Shown here piece by piece: positions 18,455 through 24,939 of a stretch of DNA of 41,482 nucleotides. The position numbers were made by a program, and so were the translations under genes. This DNA is from Alphaproteobacteria bacterium (lineage in GTDB: Bacteria > Pseudomonadota > Alphaproteobacteria > RF32 > CAG-239). The notes beneath the pieces were generated by a model that saw nothing but the letters and a program-made list of their open reading frames with translations, was not told the DNA's origin and ran no database searches. The stretch spans positions 1 to 41,482 of the forward strand of contig JAGCXO010000009.1 in NCBI GenBank assembly GCA_017961285.1, read 5' to 3'. The stretch's first letter is position 1, and each line of letters begins with the position of its first letter.

Positions 18455-18485
18455 GTTGATCTTCCCAAAAATTCAAAAGACCAAC
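18455..18485 (-). promoter_or_regulatory. Hairpin in the rpsJ-rplC gap
   Basis: On the transcript GTTGGTCTT (18485-18477) pairs with AAGATCAAC (18463-18455), 9 bp with one G-U, enclosing a 13-nt loop. It ends about 23 nt before the rplC ATG, in the widest gap of the cluster (95 bp). It could be a ribosomal-protein binding site or a processing site. There is no terminator-like T-run. Confidence 0.5.
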
Positions 18486-18526
18486 ATTGCTTATTTTAAT
18501 AACGGGTAATTATTTATAACAAACAA

Positions 18527-18835
18527 TTACAACTTAATTTCAACATTAACACCGGCAGCCAAATCAAGCTTCATCAAAGCATCAACCGTTTGCGGTGTCG
18601 GACTGACAATATCAAGAAGTCTCTTATGAGTTCTAATCTCGAACTGCTCACGCGATTTTTTATCAACGTGCGGAGAACGGTTAACCGTAAATTTCTCAAT
18701 TCTTGTCGGAAGAGGTATCGGGCCTCTTACATTTGCCCCCGTTCTTTTGGCTGTATGCACAATTTCTTTTGTAGATAAATCGAGCAAACGATGGTCAAAA
18801 GCACGAAGACGAATTCTTATATTTTGTGTATCCAT
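18527..18835 (-). CDS. rpsJ: 30S ribosomal protein S10 (uS10 / NusE)
   Basis: uS10 is a 30S head protein and, as NusE, binds NusB in antitermination and couples NusG to the ribosome. The 102-residue product reads [18 protein letters not shown] at the start, [21 protein letters not shown] in the middle and [11 protein letters not shown] at the end. Two adjacent ATGs (18838, 18835) exist; family alignment favours 18835. The AGGA upstream is rather far (about 15 nt), so initiation may be weak or structured. It is the first gene of the cluster. Confidence 0.96.
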   Translation of the reverse strand: MDTQNIRIRLRAFDHRLLDLSTKEIVHTAKRTGANVRGPIPLPTRIEKFTVNRSPHVDKKSREQFEIRTHKRLLDIVSPTPQTVDALMKLDLAAGVNVEIKL

Positions 18836-19002
18836 CATATTAAATACTTTTCCTATAACTAGAACGGCACGATTCGCCTATGGCAATCTCACCGCCTAAA
18901 AAATTAATACCATGTAAAATACTGAAAAATCAATATGTTACGCTATATTTTATATCACCGTCAGAACTGCGTAAAACGCGCAAAACCCGACTAAGTGAGC
19001 GC

Positions 19003-19031
19003 TTTGTAACACATTCAAAAATATAATGCAA
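19003..19031 (-). promoter_or_regulatory. Predicted promoter of the rpsJ-rplO cluster
   Basis: On the minus strand TTGCAT (19031-19026) is followed by 17 nt and TACAAA (19008-19003). Transcription would start near 18996, giving a leader of about 160 nt before rpsJ. The -10 is imperfect (4 of 6), but the -35 repeats the TTGCAT form found at queA and tRNA-Val. Confidence 0.45.
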
Positions 19032-19144
19032 GTAAAAAAATCACATTTTTTAATTTTTTCACAAAACTTGAATCCCTTGCTCTGACTCCCGTTGAGTCAA
19101 ATTTTTATTTTCTATTTTCTCATTATGGACAAAATTTATAAACT

Positions 19145-19164
19145 GTAAAAATCCGGCTTTTTAC
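19145..19164 (-). terminator. AT-rich hairpin directly after the thioesterase stop
   Basis: GTAAAAA and TTTTTAC arms (7 bp) enclose a 6-nt GC-rich loop and begin right at the TAG stop of the thioesterase gene. The hairpin is weak and only loosely T-rich downstream, so it may terminate inefficiently. Confidence 0.4.
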
Positions 19165-19902
19165 CTAGACCTTTTGCCACACAACACGCAGTCGCGCAAT
19201 TTCGTGATTGTCTTCTCCGGCAGTCATCTCATGCAGACTGATTTCCCCATCAATCTGAGTGTTCACATTAACAATATCACCGTATAATGTCTCTTTCTTA
19301 AAAGCAATTTCAATTTCTACCGGAGCATTTTGTAAACGAAAATCCTTTACCACCGCCTCTGTCGCCCATAAAGGATAGACCGCATTATTAACATGTCCGT
19401 TCACATCAATATCATCATATCTGACAGCAAAACTTTTTCTAAAAGACACATTTTCAGGCAGACATATTTTTGGAAAATCTGTATCCAAAGCCCTATCCTC
19501 AACCACCTCATAATCGGGCAAATTTTCCCTCAGGGCTAACGGTCTTTTCTTAGCAAAATCAATCAAAATCCACTGGCTTGAAGCAACAATAATCACTTTA
19601 TTGTTCTCATCAACTACCTCAAAATCTCTTACCGCTCCGATTTTCTTCTCTTGCGAGGGCCAAGTGACAATCTTCATCTTTTCATGCCACGAAGGCATAC
19701 GGAAAATTTTTATATGATAATTAGAACCAAACCAAGCAAGTCCGTTTTTAATACAATGCTCAATACCCACACCTAACAATTCAGCATGCGTATCGGCGGC
19801 ATCCTGAAACATATTCATCAAAGAAACAATCCGCAACGTTCCTCTGCAGTCACATTCATAACTGCATATAGAATATTCGCGCGAAAACTTGCTTATTTTC
19901 AT
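19165..19902 (-). CDS. Acyl-ACP thioesterase (FatA/FatB-like double hotdog)
   Basis: These enzymes release free fatty acids from acyl carrier protein and end fatty acid elongation. The 245-residue product fits a tandem hotdog fold. The N-terminal half has the central helix segment SLMNMFQDAADTHAELLGVG and WFGSNYHIKIFRMP; the C-terminal half has YDDIDVNGHVNNAVYPLW, where Asp166, Asn168 and His170 match the D-x-N-x-H active-site pattern of plant FatB. No signal peptide is present. The ATG lies 4 nt after the SLT stop, with AAGGA inside the end of that gene, so they are translated together. The substrate chain length cannot be read from the sequence. Confidence 0.85.
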   Translation of the reverse strand: MKISKFSREYSICSYECDCRGTLRIVSLMNMFQDAADTHAELLGVGIEHCIKNGLAWFGSNYHIKIFRMPSWHEKMKIVTWPSQEKKIGAVRDFEVVDENNKVIIVASSQWILIDFAKKRPLALRENLPDYEVVEDRALDTDFPKICLPENVSFRKSFAVRYDDIDVNGHVNNAVYPLWATEAVVKDFRLQNAPVEIEIAFKKETLYGDIVNVNTQIDGEISLHEMTAGEDNHEIARLRVVWQKV

Positions 19903-19906
19903 ATTT

Positions 19907-20566
19907 TTAATCCTTTAAGGAAATGACAAACTCGCCAACAGTTTTTGCTAAAGAAAACATATTAAAGAACAAAGTTCCGGCATACTTTATTTTTAAGACA
20001 TTATCATCATTTTCTTCAAAATATTTATATGGATTTGACTCATCAAAAGAAGCCAGCAACTTTTGTTTATATGTTTTAGCTCTGCTCGGAAGTTTTGAAT
20101 GATAATCGGTTGCCGCTAACAACCAATCTTTTCTTTGTTTATATCTTCCCACCAAAAATTTTGCAGCAACATCAACATTTTTCTCAGGATCAAACGCCTC
20201 CTCCAAATTGGCAAATTTATCACCGTGGAAGCGCAAATTAACCTGCATACAACCGACATCAATACTATCATAGCCAAGCTCCTGCAGTTCTTCTACAGCA
20301 GCAATAGCTTCTTCTTTGTTTTGATAATAATGCCCTTTGCCGCCGACATTCACCGTCCACGGCCACGCAGTCTTTTGTTGCAGCTTTTCATTCCATCTGC
20401 CTGTTTCAACTTTTGAAATAGAAACCAGTAAATTCTTTTTTATACCATATTTTTGTTCTGCTTTAATTGCCGCATCAAAGCATGCCATCCCTTCATCGGC
20501 AATCGCAATATCTTGCGCTGCTGCCGGCAAAGGCTGAAACAACATCAGCAATATAAAAAATAACAT
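19907..20566 (-). CDS. SLT-domain lytic transglycosylase-like protein, exported
   Basis: The 219-residue product begins with a short hydrophobic signal (about residues 1-18, ending AAAQ) and so should be periplasmic. The core matches a Slt70-like goose-lysozyme-type fold: LLVSISKVETGRWN with candidate catalytic Glu54, WPWTVNVGGKGHYY, and SIDVGCMQVNLRFHGDKF, typical of alphaproteobacterial SLT proteins. It would cleave glycan strands of peptidoglycan. There is no in-frame start upstream, and the signal lacks the usual N-terminal Lys/Arg, a small oddity. It heads an operon with the thioesterase, downstream of a palindrome-rich region. Confidence 0.82.
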   Translation of the reverse strand: MLFFILLMLFQPLPAAAQDIAIADEGMACFDAAIKAEQKYGIKKNLLVSISKVETGRWNEKLQQKTAWPWTVNVGGKGHYYQNKEEAIAAVEELQELGYDSIDVGCMQVNLRFHGDKFANLEEAFDPEKNVDVAAKFLVGRYKQRKDWLLAATDYHSKLPSRAKTYKQKLLASFDESNPYKYFEENDDNVLKIKYAGTLFFNMFSLAKTVGEFVISLKD

Positions 20567-20750
20567 AAATTCTTTTGATACTTATAAAAAATATAAAGTA
20601 TCCCTCTGTATCCCTAAGATTGCCACAAAAATCCCCCTTTCACAGTTTCATTTTGCTTAACGGCACCCAAAAAAATCTTAGGGGCATTTCACATACAATG
20701 TGGCAACTTGCCACATTTTCAAATCAAAAAACAAGAGAGCTATAACACAA
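20567..20750. promoter_or_regulatory. Palindrome-rich regulatory region upstream of the SLT gene
   Basis: Four structured elements crowd 140 bp. (1) GATACTTATA (20577-20586) and TATAAAGTATC (20592-20602) form an inverted repeat. (2) GTATCCCT occurs twice in direct orientation (20598-20605, 20608-20615), a 10-bp period, just upstream of a minus-strand TATATT. (3) CCCTAAGAT (20612-20620) and ATCTTAGGG (20675-20683) are inverted. (4) AATGTGGCAA (20697-20706) and TTGCCACATT (20708-20717) form a perfect 10-bp palindrome around one base. The position suggests operators for the SLT-thioesterase operon; the last could instead mark the 3' end of the gene at 20751. Confidence 0.5.
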
Positions 20751-21635
20751 TTATTTTTTAAAATCCAGTAAAAAATTCGCCAACCCGGTTATTGCATCAC
20801 ATATATCGGCACTAACATATTGAAAATTAGAACTTTTTTTATACACAGTTTCGTCTTCATAAAGCTTGCGATTTATTTCCATTTGCAAGGTAAAAACACT
20901 CTTTCTCGGCTGGCAATAATTAAAACTTGTATAAGCACCGGAATACGGACAATCCAAGCTGACATTATACTTTTGTTCCAGCCTTTGCGTCATAAACTCA
21001 ATAATTTCCGGCGCACAGCTTTGCTCAAACAAAGTTCCCAAACAAACCTCAATCTGGCGATTATCCTGCATTATATTACAAATTTTCGAAGGCATTGAAT
21101 GACAATCAAGCACCAAACAAAAACCAAATTTTTTCAATGTCTTATCAATAAGTTTTTGCAAAGCCTTATGATAAACATTATATACATTTTTAATCCTTGC
21201 CTGCGCCTCATTATAATCCAAAAGGCCGTCATATATATTTTTTCTGTTTGCGGTAATTCTGTGTAACAACCCCAAACCCGCACGGCAACGCTTATTGTTT
21301 GTAACAACGTCATTATCAGGATAATTATAAAACATAGATGAATCTATTTCTAAAACATCACGATTAACATCAATAAAAGCTCGTGCAATATTCAACGAAA
21401 GCAACGGAATTCCATAATCCGAAGCATCCATAATCAATTCATCAACATAAGGATCTTCATTGGAACGAAGCTCGTTCTCATCAACATCAACCTTAGCCAA
21501 AAACTCTTGAGGAAAAACCCTTCCGCTATGCGGAACAGAAAGAACTAACGGATAACGTTGATTCTTAACATTATATTCCGTAATAATGTCAAGTTTTGAA
21601 TAATCCACCTTAAAACTAAGCTTCTTATCACTCAT
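20751..21635 (-). CDS. N-formylglutamate amidohydrolase family protein
   Basis: The family hydrolyses N-formyl-L-glutamate to formate and glutamate in histidine breakdown, although many relatives act on other N-formyl or amide substrates. The 294-residue product shows YPLVLSVPHSGRVFP, NEDPYVDELIMDASDYGIPLL, ARAFIDVNRD, and LVLDCHSMPSKI, the typical metal-binding His/Asp/Glu pattern (SVPHSG, DPYVDE, DCHSMP), and ends with LQMEINRKLY. No hut genes are nearby, so the histidine pathway is not supported by context. AGGA precedes the ATG by 6 nt. It diverges from tRNA-Val. Confidence 0.85.
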   Translation of the reverse strand: MSDKKLSFKVDYSKLDIITEYNVKNQRYPLVLSVPHSGRVFPQEFLAKVDVDENELRSNEDPYVDELIMDASDYGIPLLSLNIARAFIDVNRDVLEIDSSMFYNYPDNDVVTNNKRCRAGLGLLHRITANRKNIYDGLLDYNEAQARIKNVYNVYHKALQKLIDKTLKKFGFCLVLDCHSMPSKICNIMQDNRQIEVCLGTLFEQSCAPEIIEFMTQRLEQKYNVSLDCPYSGAYTSFNYCQPRKSVFTLQMEINRKLYEDETVYKKSSNFQYVSADICDAITGLANFLLDFKK

Positions 21636-21705
21636 TTTCCGTCCTTTCTTAACAACATTTTCCCATACTACAGCAAAAATATTAAATATTTAATAACAAA
21701 AATTC

Positions 21706-21732
21706 TTGCATTTTTCAAACAAATAATATAAA
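21706..21732 (+). promoter_or_regulatory. Predicted promoter of tRNA-Val
   Basis: TTGCAT (21706-21711), 15 nt, TATAAA (21727-21732) predicts initiation near 21739, about 8 nt before the mature tRNA 5' end. The spacer is short, so alternatives are possible. Confidence 0.45.
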
Positions 21733-21746
21733 GGTAGTTTTGTCTC

Positions 21747-21822
<76 letters not shown>

Positions 21823-21835
21823 ATCCAACAAAAAA

Positions 21836-21861
21836 CTCCGCAGCACAGCGGAGCTTTTTTG
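21836..21861 (+). terminator. Intrinsic terminator of tRNA-Val
   Basis: CTCCGC (21836-21841) pairs with GCGGAG (21848-21853) around a 6-nt loop, flanked by A's and followed by C and TTTTTT. It begins 14 nt after the tRNA CCA end. The A-run on the other side means it may also stop minus-strand transcription from the gene ending at 21874. Confidence 0.9.
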
Positions 21862-21873
21862 TTTTACTAAAGT

Positions 21874-22287
21874 CTATTTTTTATTATAAGCCTCTTCAAT
21901 AACCTTTACCAACTCGTTATATTTTTCTTCCCCGAGTTCAGCCCTTATGTCTTCCATCATCTTTGCGGCATCTCTTTCAAAATTATCCGGATACGGAATC
22001 TCTTTTACATGCCTGACCTTAACTTCATATTTATTTGCAACTTCCGAGCCGCGCTCCTCAAAAATCATCAAATCATTTTGCTTTGCCAATGTAGGTCTCA
22101 AATCAGGCAAAATATTGGTCAGCAAATAAGCTTTTGTTTTGTTTCGAATAAGAATTGCGCAATTTCTGCCATCATACATAAAATCCGCATCATTAACGAC
22201 ACCCTCATCGAGTTGAAAAGCAATGGCATACTTGTCGCCTTTTTGCAAAATACTAAACTCGTCAACTAAAATATTTTCCAACGACAT
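21874..22287 (-). CDS. Hypothetical protein, second gene of the palindrome-controlled pair
   Basis: I do not recognise the 137-residue product. It is soluble and acidic, with no signal peptide. The first two thirds alternate short strands (KYAIAFQLDEGVV, NCAILIRNKTKAYLL, YEVKVRHVKEIPYP), and the last 40 residues form charged helices (AAKMMEDIRAELGEEKYNELVKVIEEAYNKK). A run of G's lies about 10 nt before the ATG. It follows the small membrane protein gene by 14 bp and should share its promoter. Confidence 0.7.
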   Translation of the reverse strand: MSLENILVDEFSILQKGDKYAIAFQLDEGVVNDADFMYDGRNCAILIRNKTKAYLLTNILPDLRPTLAKQNDLMIFEERGSEVANKYEVKVRHVKEIPYPDNFERDAAKMMEDIRAELGEEKYNELVKVIEEAYNKK

Positions 22288-22301
22288 TTAATTTATTCCC
22301 C

Positions 22302-22625
22302 CTATTCTCTTCCTGTGTATTTGGTAAAATCAGCTGTTTTATCGTCATCTTTATAGTTTTTAATAGACGTGGCTATTGCAAGACCAACCAAACCTGAAGC
22401 AGCCATCGCACCTATTTTATATTCTTTACTATTAAAATCAGCTTTACTCACACCGATTGTTGCAGCAGTCGCCCCTAAAATAACTCCAGCTCTAATAACG
22501 TGATACTTTGCTTTATCCCAGAACTTGCTACCACCTTTGGCTACTTCTTTATACCCGTCAATAGCTACTGCAGGAGATTCTTGAACTTCTGTCTTAGCTT
22601 CCGCATTAATATCTTTTTCAACCAT
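22302..22625 (-). CDS. Hypothetical small membrane protein, first gene of the pair
   Basis: The 107-residue product has two weakly hydrophobic Gly/Ala-rich segments (about 48-64 and 77-92) that could be a membrane hairpin, between a charged N-terminus and an acidic KDDDKTADFTKYTGRE-type tail. I do not recognise the family. ATG 22625 is chosen because GGAGG lies 8 nt upstream; the ATG at 22640 overlaps that site. It sits directly behind a near-consensus promoter with a palindromic operator-like site, which suggests conditional, strong expression. Its two-helix make-up would also fit an envelope stress or toxin-like peptide, but nothing shows that. Confidence 0.68.
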   Translation of the reverse strand: MVEKDINAEAKTEVQESPAVAIDGYKEVAKGGSKFWDKAKYHVIRAGVILGATAATIGVSKADFNSKEYKIGAMAASGLVGLAIATSIKNYKDDDKTADFTKYTGRE

Positions 22626-22660
22626 TTTCCAGTCCTCCATCAAATTTACTATATAGTCAT

Positions 22661-22689
22661 ATCATACCATTTGACAAAAGATTTGTCAA
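22661..22689 (-). promoter_or_regulatory. Near-consensus promoter with an overlapping palindromic operator
   Basis: On the minus strand TTGACA (22689-22684), 17 nt, TATGAT (22666-22661) is the best sigma-70 match in the window; the start would be near 22654. The -35 belongs to a perfect inverted repeat, TTGACAAA (22671-22678) and TTTGTCAA (22682-22689) with a 3-bp centre, so a dimeric repressor bound here would block RNA polymerase. A repressor gene is not apparent nearby. Confidence 0.7.
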
Positions 22690-22744
22690 CGTTAGACGAC
22701 CTAAAATCTAGCGATTCAAGCAAATTGTAACAAAAAATTCTTAA

Positions 22745-23854
22745 TTATACATTAAACAGGAAATTCAGCAAATCACCGTCTTGAACAACATAATCCTTGC
22801 CCTCTGAGCGCATTTTACCGGCCTCTTTACAAGCCTGTTCACCGCCCAATCGCACATAATCATCATAAGCTATTGTTTCGGCTCTAATAAATCCACGTTC
22901 AAAATCCGAGTGAATAATCCCCGCACATTGTGGAGCTTTTGAGCCTTTTACAAAAGTCCAAGCCCTAACTTCTTTTGGTCCGGCGGTAAAATATGTCTGC
23001 AAACCCAAAAGCTCATATCCGGCCTTTATAATTTTGGTAAGTCCTGTCTCCTCCAGCCCTAACGTTTCCAAAAATTCCTGCTGTTCTGCTTTGTCTTCCA
23101 ACTGAGCAACTTCCGATTCGATTTCCGCAGAAATTACGACGGCCTTTGCATTTTCTTTTTTGGCCTTCTCCATAACCATATCCGAAAACTTATTGCCTTT
23201 TGCCGCCGAATTTTCATCCACATTACAAACATACAAAACCGGCTTTGAGGTTAAAAGTTGTAGCATTTTATATTCTTTAATCGCGTCTTTATTTGTTGCA
23301 TCCGGCGCCGCTGTCCTTGCCGGCTTTCCACTTTTTAAAGCAGCAATAATCGGTTCCATAACCGCCAAACGCACAACAGCTTCTTTATCTCCGCCTTTAG
23401 CCTTTTTTGCTGTTTGATCATATCTTTTTTCCAGCGATTCCAAATCCGCTAGCATCAACTCTGTCTCAACAATTTCCGCATCTCGAACCGGATCAACACT
23501 TCCCTCAACGTGAGTTATATTATCGTCTTCAAAACAGCGTAAAACATGAATTATGGCATCAACTTCCCTAATATTGGCCAAGAACTGATTCCCCAATCCT
23601 TCACCCTTAGATGCTCCCTTTACAAGACCAGCAATATCAACAAACTCCAATTGCGTAGGCACAACATTTTTAGGATTGACCATTTCCACCAATTTATCGA
23701 GCCGCTTATCCGGAACAGCAACCCTGCCAGTATTTGGCTCAATCGTGCAAAAAGGGAAATTGGCAGCCTGTGCCGCAATAGTCTGCGTTAAAGCATTAAA
23801 CAAAGTAGATTTTCCAACATTCGGCAAACCGACAATTCCGCAATTAAACCCCAT
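22745..23854 (-). CDS. ychF: Redox-regulated ATPase / Obg-family GTPase-like protein YchF
   Basis: YchF is a conserved Obg-family NTPase that prefers ATP and is linked to ribosomes and oxidative stress. The 369-residue product has P-loop GLPNVGKST (9-17), switch region with FVDIAGLVKGASKGEGLGN, a coiled-coil insert, and a C-terminal TGS domain ending YVVQDGDLLNFLFNV. In place of the GTP-specific NKxD it has NVDE, as in YchF. Start 23854 has AGGAGG at 5 nt, which overlaps the pth stop; the frame to 23908 lies inside pth. pth-ychF linkage is common in bacteria. Confidence 0.96.
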   Translation of the reverse strand: MGFNCGIVGLPNVGKSTLFNALTQTIAAQAANFPFCTIEPNTGRVAVPDKRLDKLVEMVNPKNVVPTQLEFVDIAGLVKGASKGEGLGNQFLANIREVDAIIHVLRCFEDDNITHVEGSVDPVRDAEIVETELMLADLESLEKRYDQTAKKAKGGDKEAVVRLAVMEPIIAALKSGKPARTAAPDATNKDAIKEYKMLQLLTSKPVLYVCNVDENSAAKGNKFSDMVMEKAKKENAKAVVISAEIESEVAQLEDKAEQQEFLETLGLEETGLTKIIKAGYELLGLQTYFTAGPKEVRAWTFVKGSKAPQCAGIIHSDFERGFIRAETIAYDDYVRLGGEQACKEAGKMRSEGKDYVVQDGDLLNFLFNV

Positions 23855-23855
23855 T

Positions 23856-24422
23856 TTATCCTCCTTTTGCCATTCCAATCTTGTTACTGAAAGCCGACAT
23901 TCCGTCATTCAATAAAATCTCAATATTATCAGCAATTATCTCTATATTTTTTTGTAAATTTTGCTTTTCATCTTTAGAAAAACCGGACAACACATAATTT
24001 ATTGCATCCTCATTTTTTGGATGTCCAACCCCAATTCTGACGCGATGATAAGCATTTGTAATGCAAGCATCAATACTCTTCAAGCCGTTATGTCCGCCGG
24101 TTCCGCCACCTGTTTTGGCCTTTAATTTTGATATCTCCAAATCCATATCATCATGAATCACAACAATATTTTGCGGCAAAATCTTATAAAACATTGCCGC
24201 CTTGACCACAGAATTTCCGGATAAATTCATAAATGTTTGCGGTTTCAGCAAATAAACTTTGTTGTTGCCGATTCTCCCCTCTGCAATCAAACCCTCAAAT
24301 TTTTCGCGCCAAACACCAAAACCAAACTTTTCAGCAATGGCATCAACAGCCATAAAACCTGCATTATGACGAGTTCCAACATACTCTGCACCGGGGTTTC
24401 CCAAACCAACAATCAAAAACAT
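23856..24422 (-). CDS. pth: Peptidyl-tRNA hydrolase
   Basis: Pth releases tRNA from prematurely dropped peptidyl-tRNA, an essential recycling step. The 188-residue product starts with MFLIVGLGNPGAEYVGTRHN, which includes the catalytic His19 region, and has KPQTFMNLSG, VIHDDMDLEISKLK, and GGGTGGHNGLKSID, all active-site loops. Start 24422 matches the family; the frame to 24458 adds no conserved residues. Its last codons, ending in GGA GGA TAA, supply the ribosome binding site of ychF, so the two are coupled. Confidence 0.96.
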   Translation of the reverse strand: MFLIVGLGNPGAEYVGTRHNAGFMAVDAIAEKFGFGVWREKFEGLIAEGRIGNNKVYLLKPQTFMNLSGNSVVKAAMFYKILPQNIVVIHDDMDLEISKLKAKTGGGTGGHNGLKSIDACITNAYHRVRIGVGHPKNEDAINYVLSGFSKDEKQNLQKNIEIIADNIEILLNDGMSAFSNKIGMAKGG

Positions 24423-24510
24423 ATCAAAACCAACATTTAAACAAGTTTCGGAGCGCAAACAAGAACAAAAAATTCATTCCCGTCAACGCTCCGAAAAAAA
24501 TCTCTAAATC

Positions 24511-24801
24511 CTATTTTCTTAAGAAATCGACGTGAATCGGCTTGTCAGAAACCGGATGAAATTGCACATCTTGGCAAGAAACCTTAATAGCTTTGCCATC
24601 AACAACAACTTCAATGTCTGCATCATAAAAACCAACCATATCCAAAGCTTTCTCAAGCTCAACAGGATGAAGGCTAATCATAACCGGCTCTTTTTTATTG
24701 CCATAAATAATGGCTGGAACACGGCCCTCACGACGACACGCCCGAGCTGCCCCCTTACCTGCTTTTTCGCGCTTTTCAGCATTAAACGTAATATCTACCA
24801 T
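24511..24801 (-). CDS. rplY: 50S ribosomal protein L25 (bL25), short form
   Basis: bL25 binds 5S rRNA loop E. The 96-residue product has REKAGKGAARACRREGRVPAIIYG and the C-terminal SCQDVQFHPVSDKPIHVDFLRK typical of the RNA-binding domain. Alphaproteobacteria usually carry the longer CTC-type L25 of about 200 residues; this one stops at the domain end, like the E. coli form. It lies upstream of pth in the same direction, and a long gap with promoter and hairpin precedes it. Confidence 0.93.
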   Translation of the reverse strand: MVDITFNAEKREKAGKGAARACRREGRVPAIIYGNKKEPVMISLHPVELEKALDMVGFYDADIEVVVDGKAIKVSCQDVQFHPVSDKPIHVDFLRK

Positions 24802-24830
24802 TTTATTATTCCTTATAAATTAAACATCAT

Positions 24831-24850
24831 CCGGCCTCCAGGGGTGCCGG
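24831..24850 (-). promoter_or_regulatory. GC-rich hairpin at the 5' end of the rplY transcript
   Basis: CCGGC and GCCGG arms (24850-24831 on the transcript) enclose ACCCCTGGAG, which can add two inner C-G pairs. It falls at the predicted start of the rplY mRNA and about 30 nt before the ATG. It may stabilise the 5' end or bind L25. Confidence 0.45.
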
Positions 24851-24860
24851 AAACAAGTGC

Positions 24861-24889
24861 TTTCTACATCAATTTTTTTTAGATTGCAA
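24861..24889 (-). promoter_or_regulatory. Predicted promoter of rplY-pth-ychF
   Basis: On the minus strand TTGCAA (24889-24884), 17 nt, TAGAAA (24866-24861). The predicted start, near 24854, lies just before the CCGGC hairpin and downstream of the previous gene's terminator, as expected for a fresh transcript. Confidence 0.45.
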
Positions 24890-24903
24890 GCATTTATTTT
24901 AAC

Positions 24904-24932
24904 AAAAAAACGGCCACCTTTAACAGTGGCCG
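24904..24932 (-). terminator. Intrinsic terminator of the 27-residue-repeat gene
   Basis: CGGCCAC (24911-24917) pairs with GTGGCCG (24926-24932); on the minus strand the stem runs straight into TTTTTTT. It is 8 nt past the stop codon at 24940. Confidence 0.93.
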
Positions 24933-24939
24933 CAAACAA

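Larger units (their letters stand above)
18836..19164. other. Intergenic region upstream of rpsJ
   Basis: This 329-bp AT-rich stretch has no credible gene. It contains the predicted rpsJ promoter (19003-19031), a long leader of about 160 nt with a small TGCGT-AAA-ACGCGCA hairpin-like element (18968-18983), an inverted repeat TGACTC/GAGTCA (19083-19099), and the possible 3' hairpin of the thioesterase gene (19145-19164). No tuf or fusA gene is present, although these often precede rpsJ. Confidence 0.6.

Noticed and set aside
19083..19099. TGACTC/GAGTCA inverted repeat followed by a T-rich run, terminator-like on the plus strand
   Set aside because: No plus-strand gene precedes it, and the stem is only 6 bp.
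22302..22625. Reading the small membrane protein and its neighbour as a toxin-antitoxin pair
   Set aside because: Size and operator fit loosely, but neither protein shows a known toxin or antitoxin motif, and no DNA-binding domain is visible in either.
23856..24458. Longer starts for ychF, pth, rpsC, rplC, nusA and the GDYXXLXY-like gene
   Set aside because: In each case the longer frame overlaps a neighbour or lacks conserved residues, while a good Shine-Dalgarno supports the shorter start.
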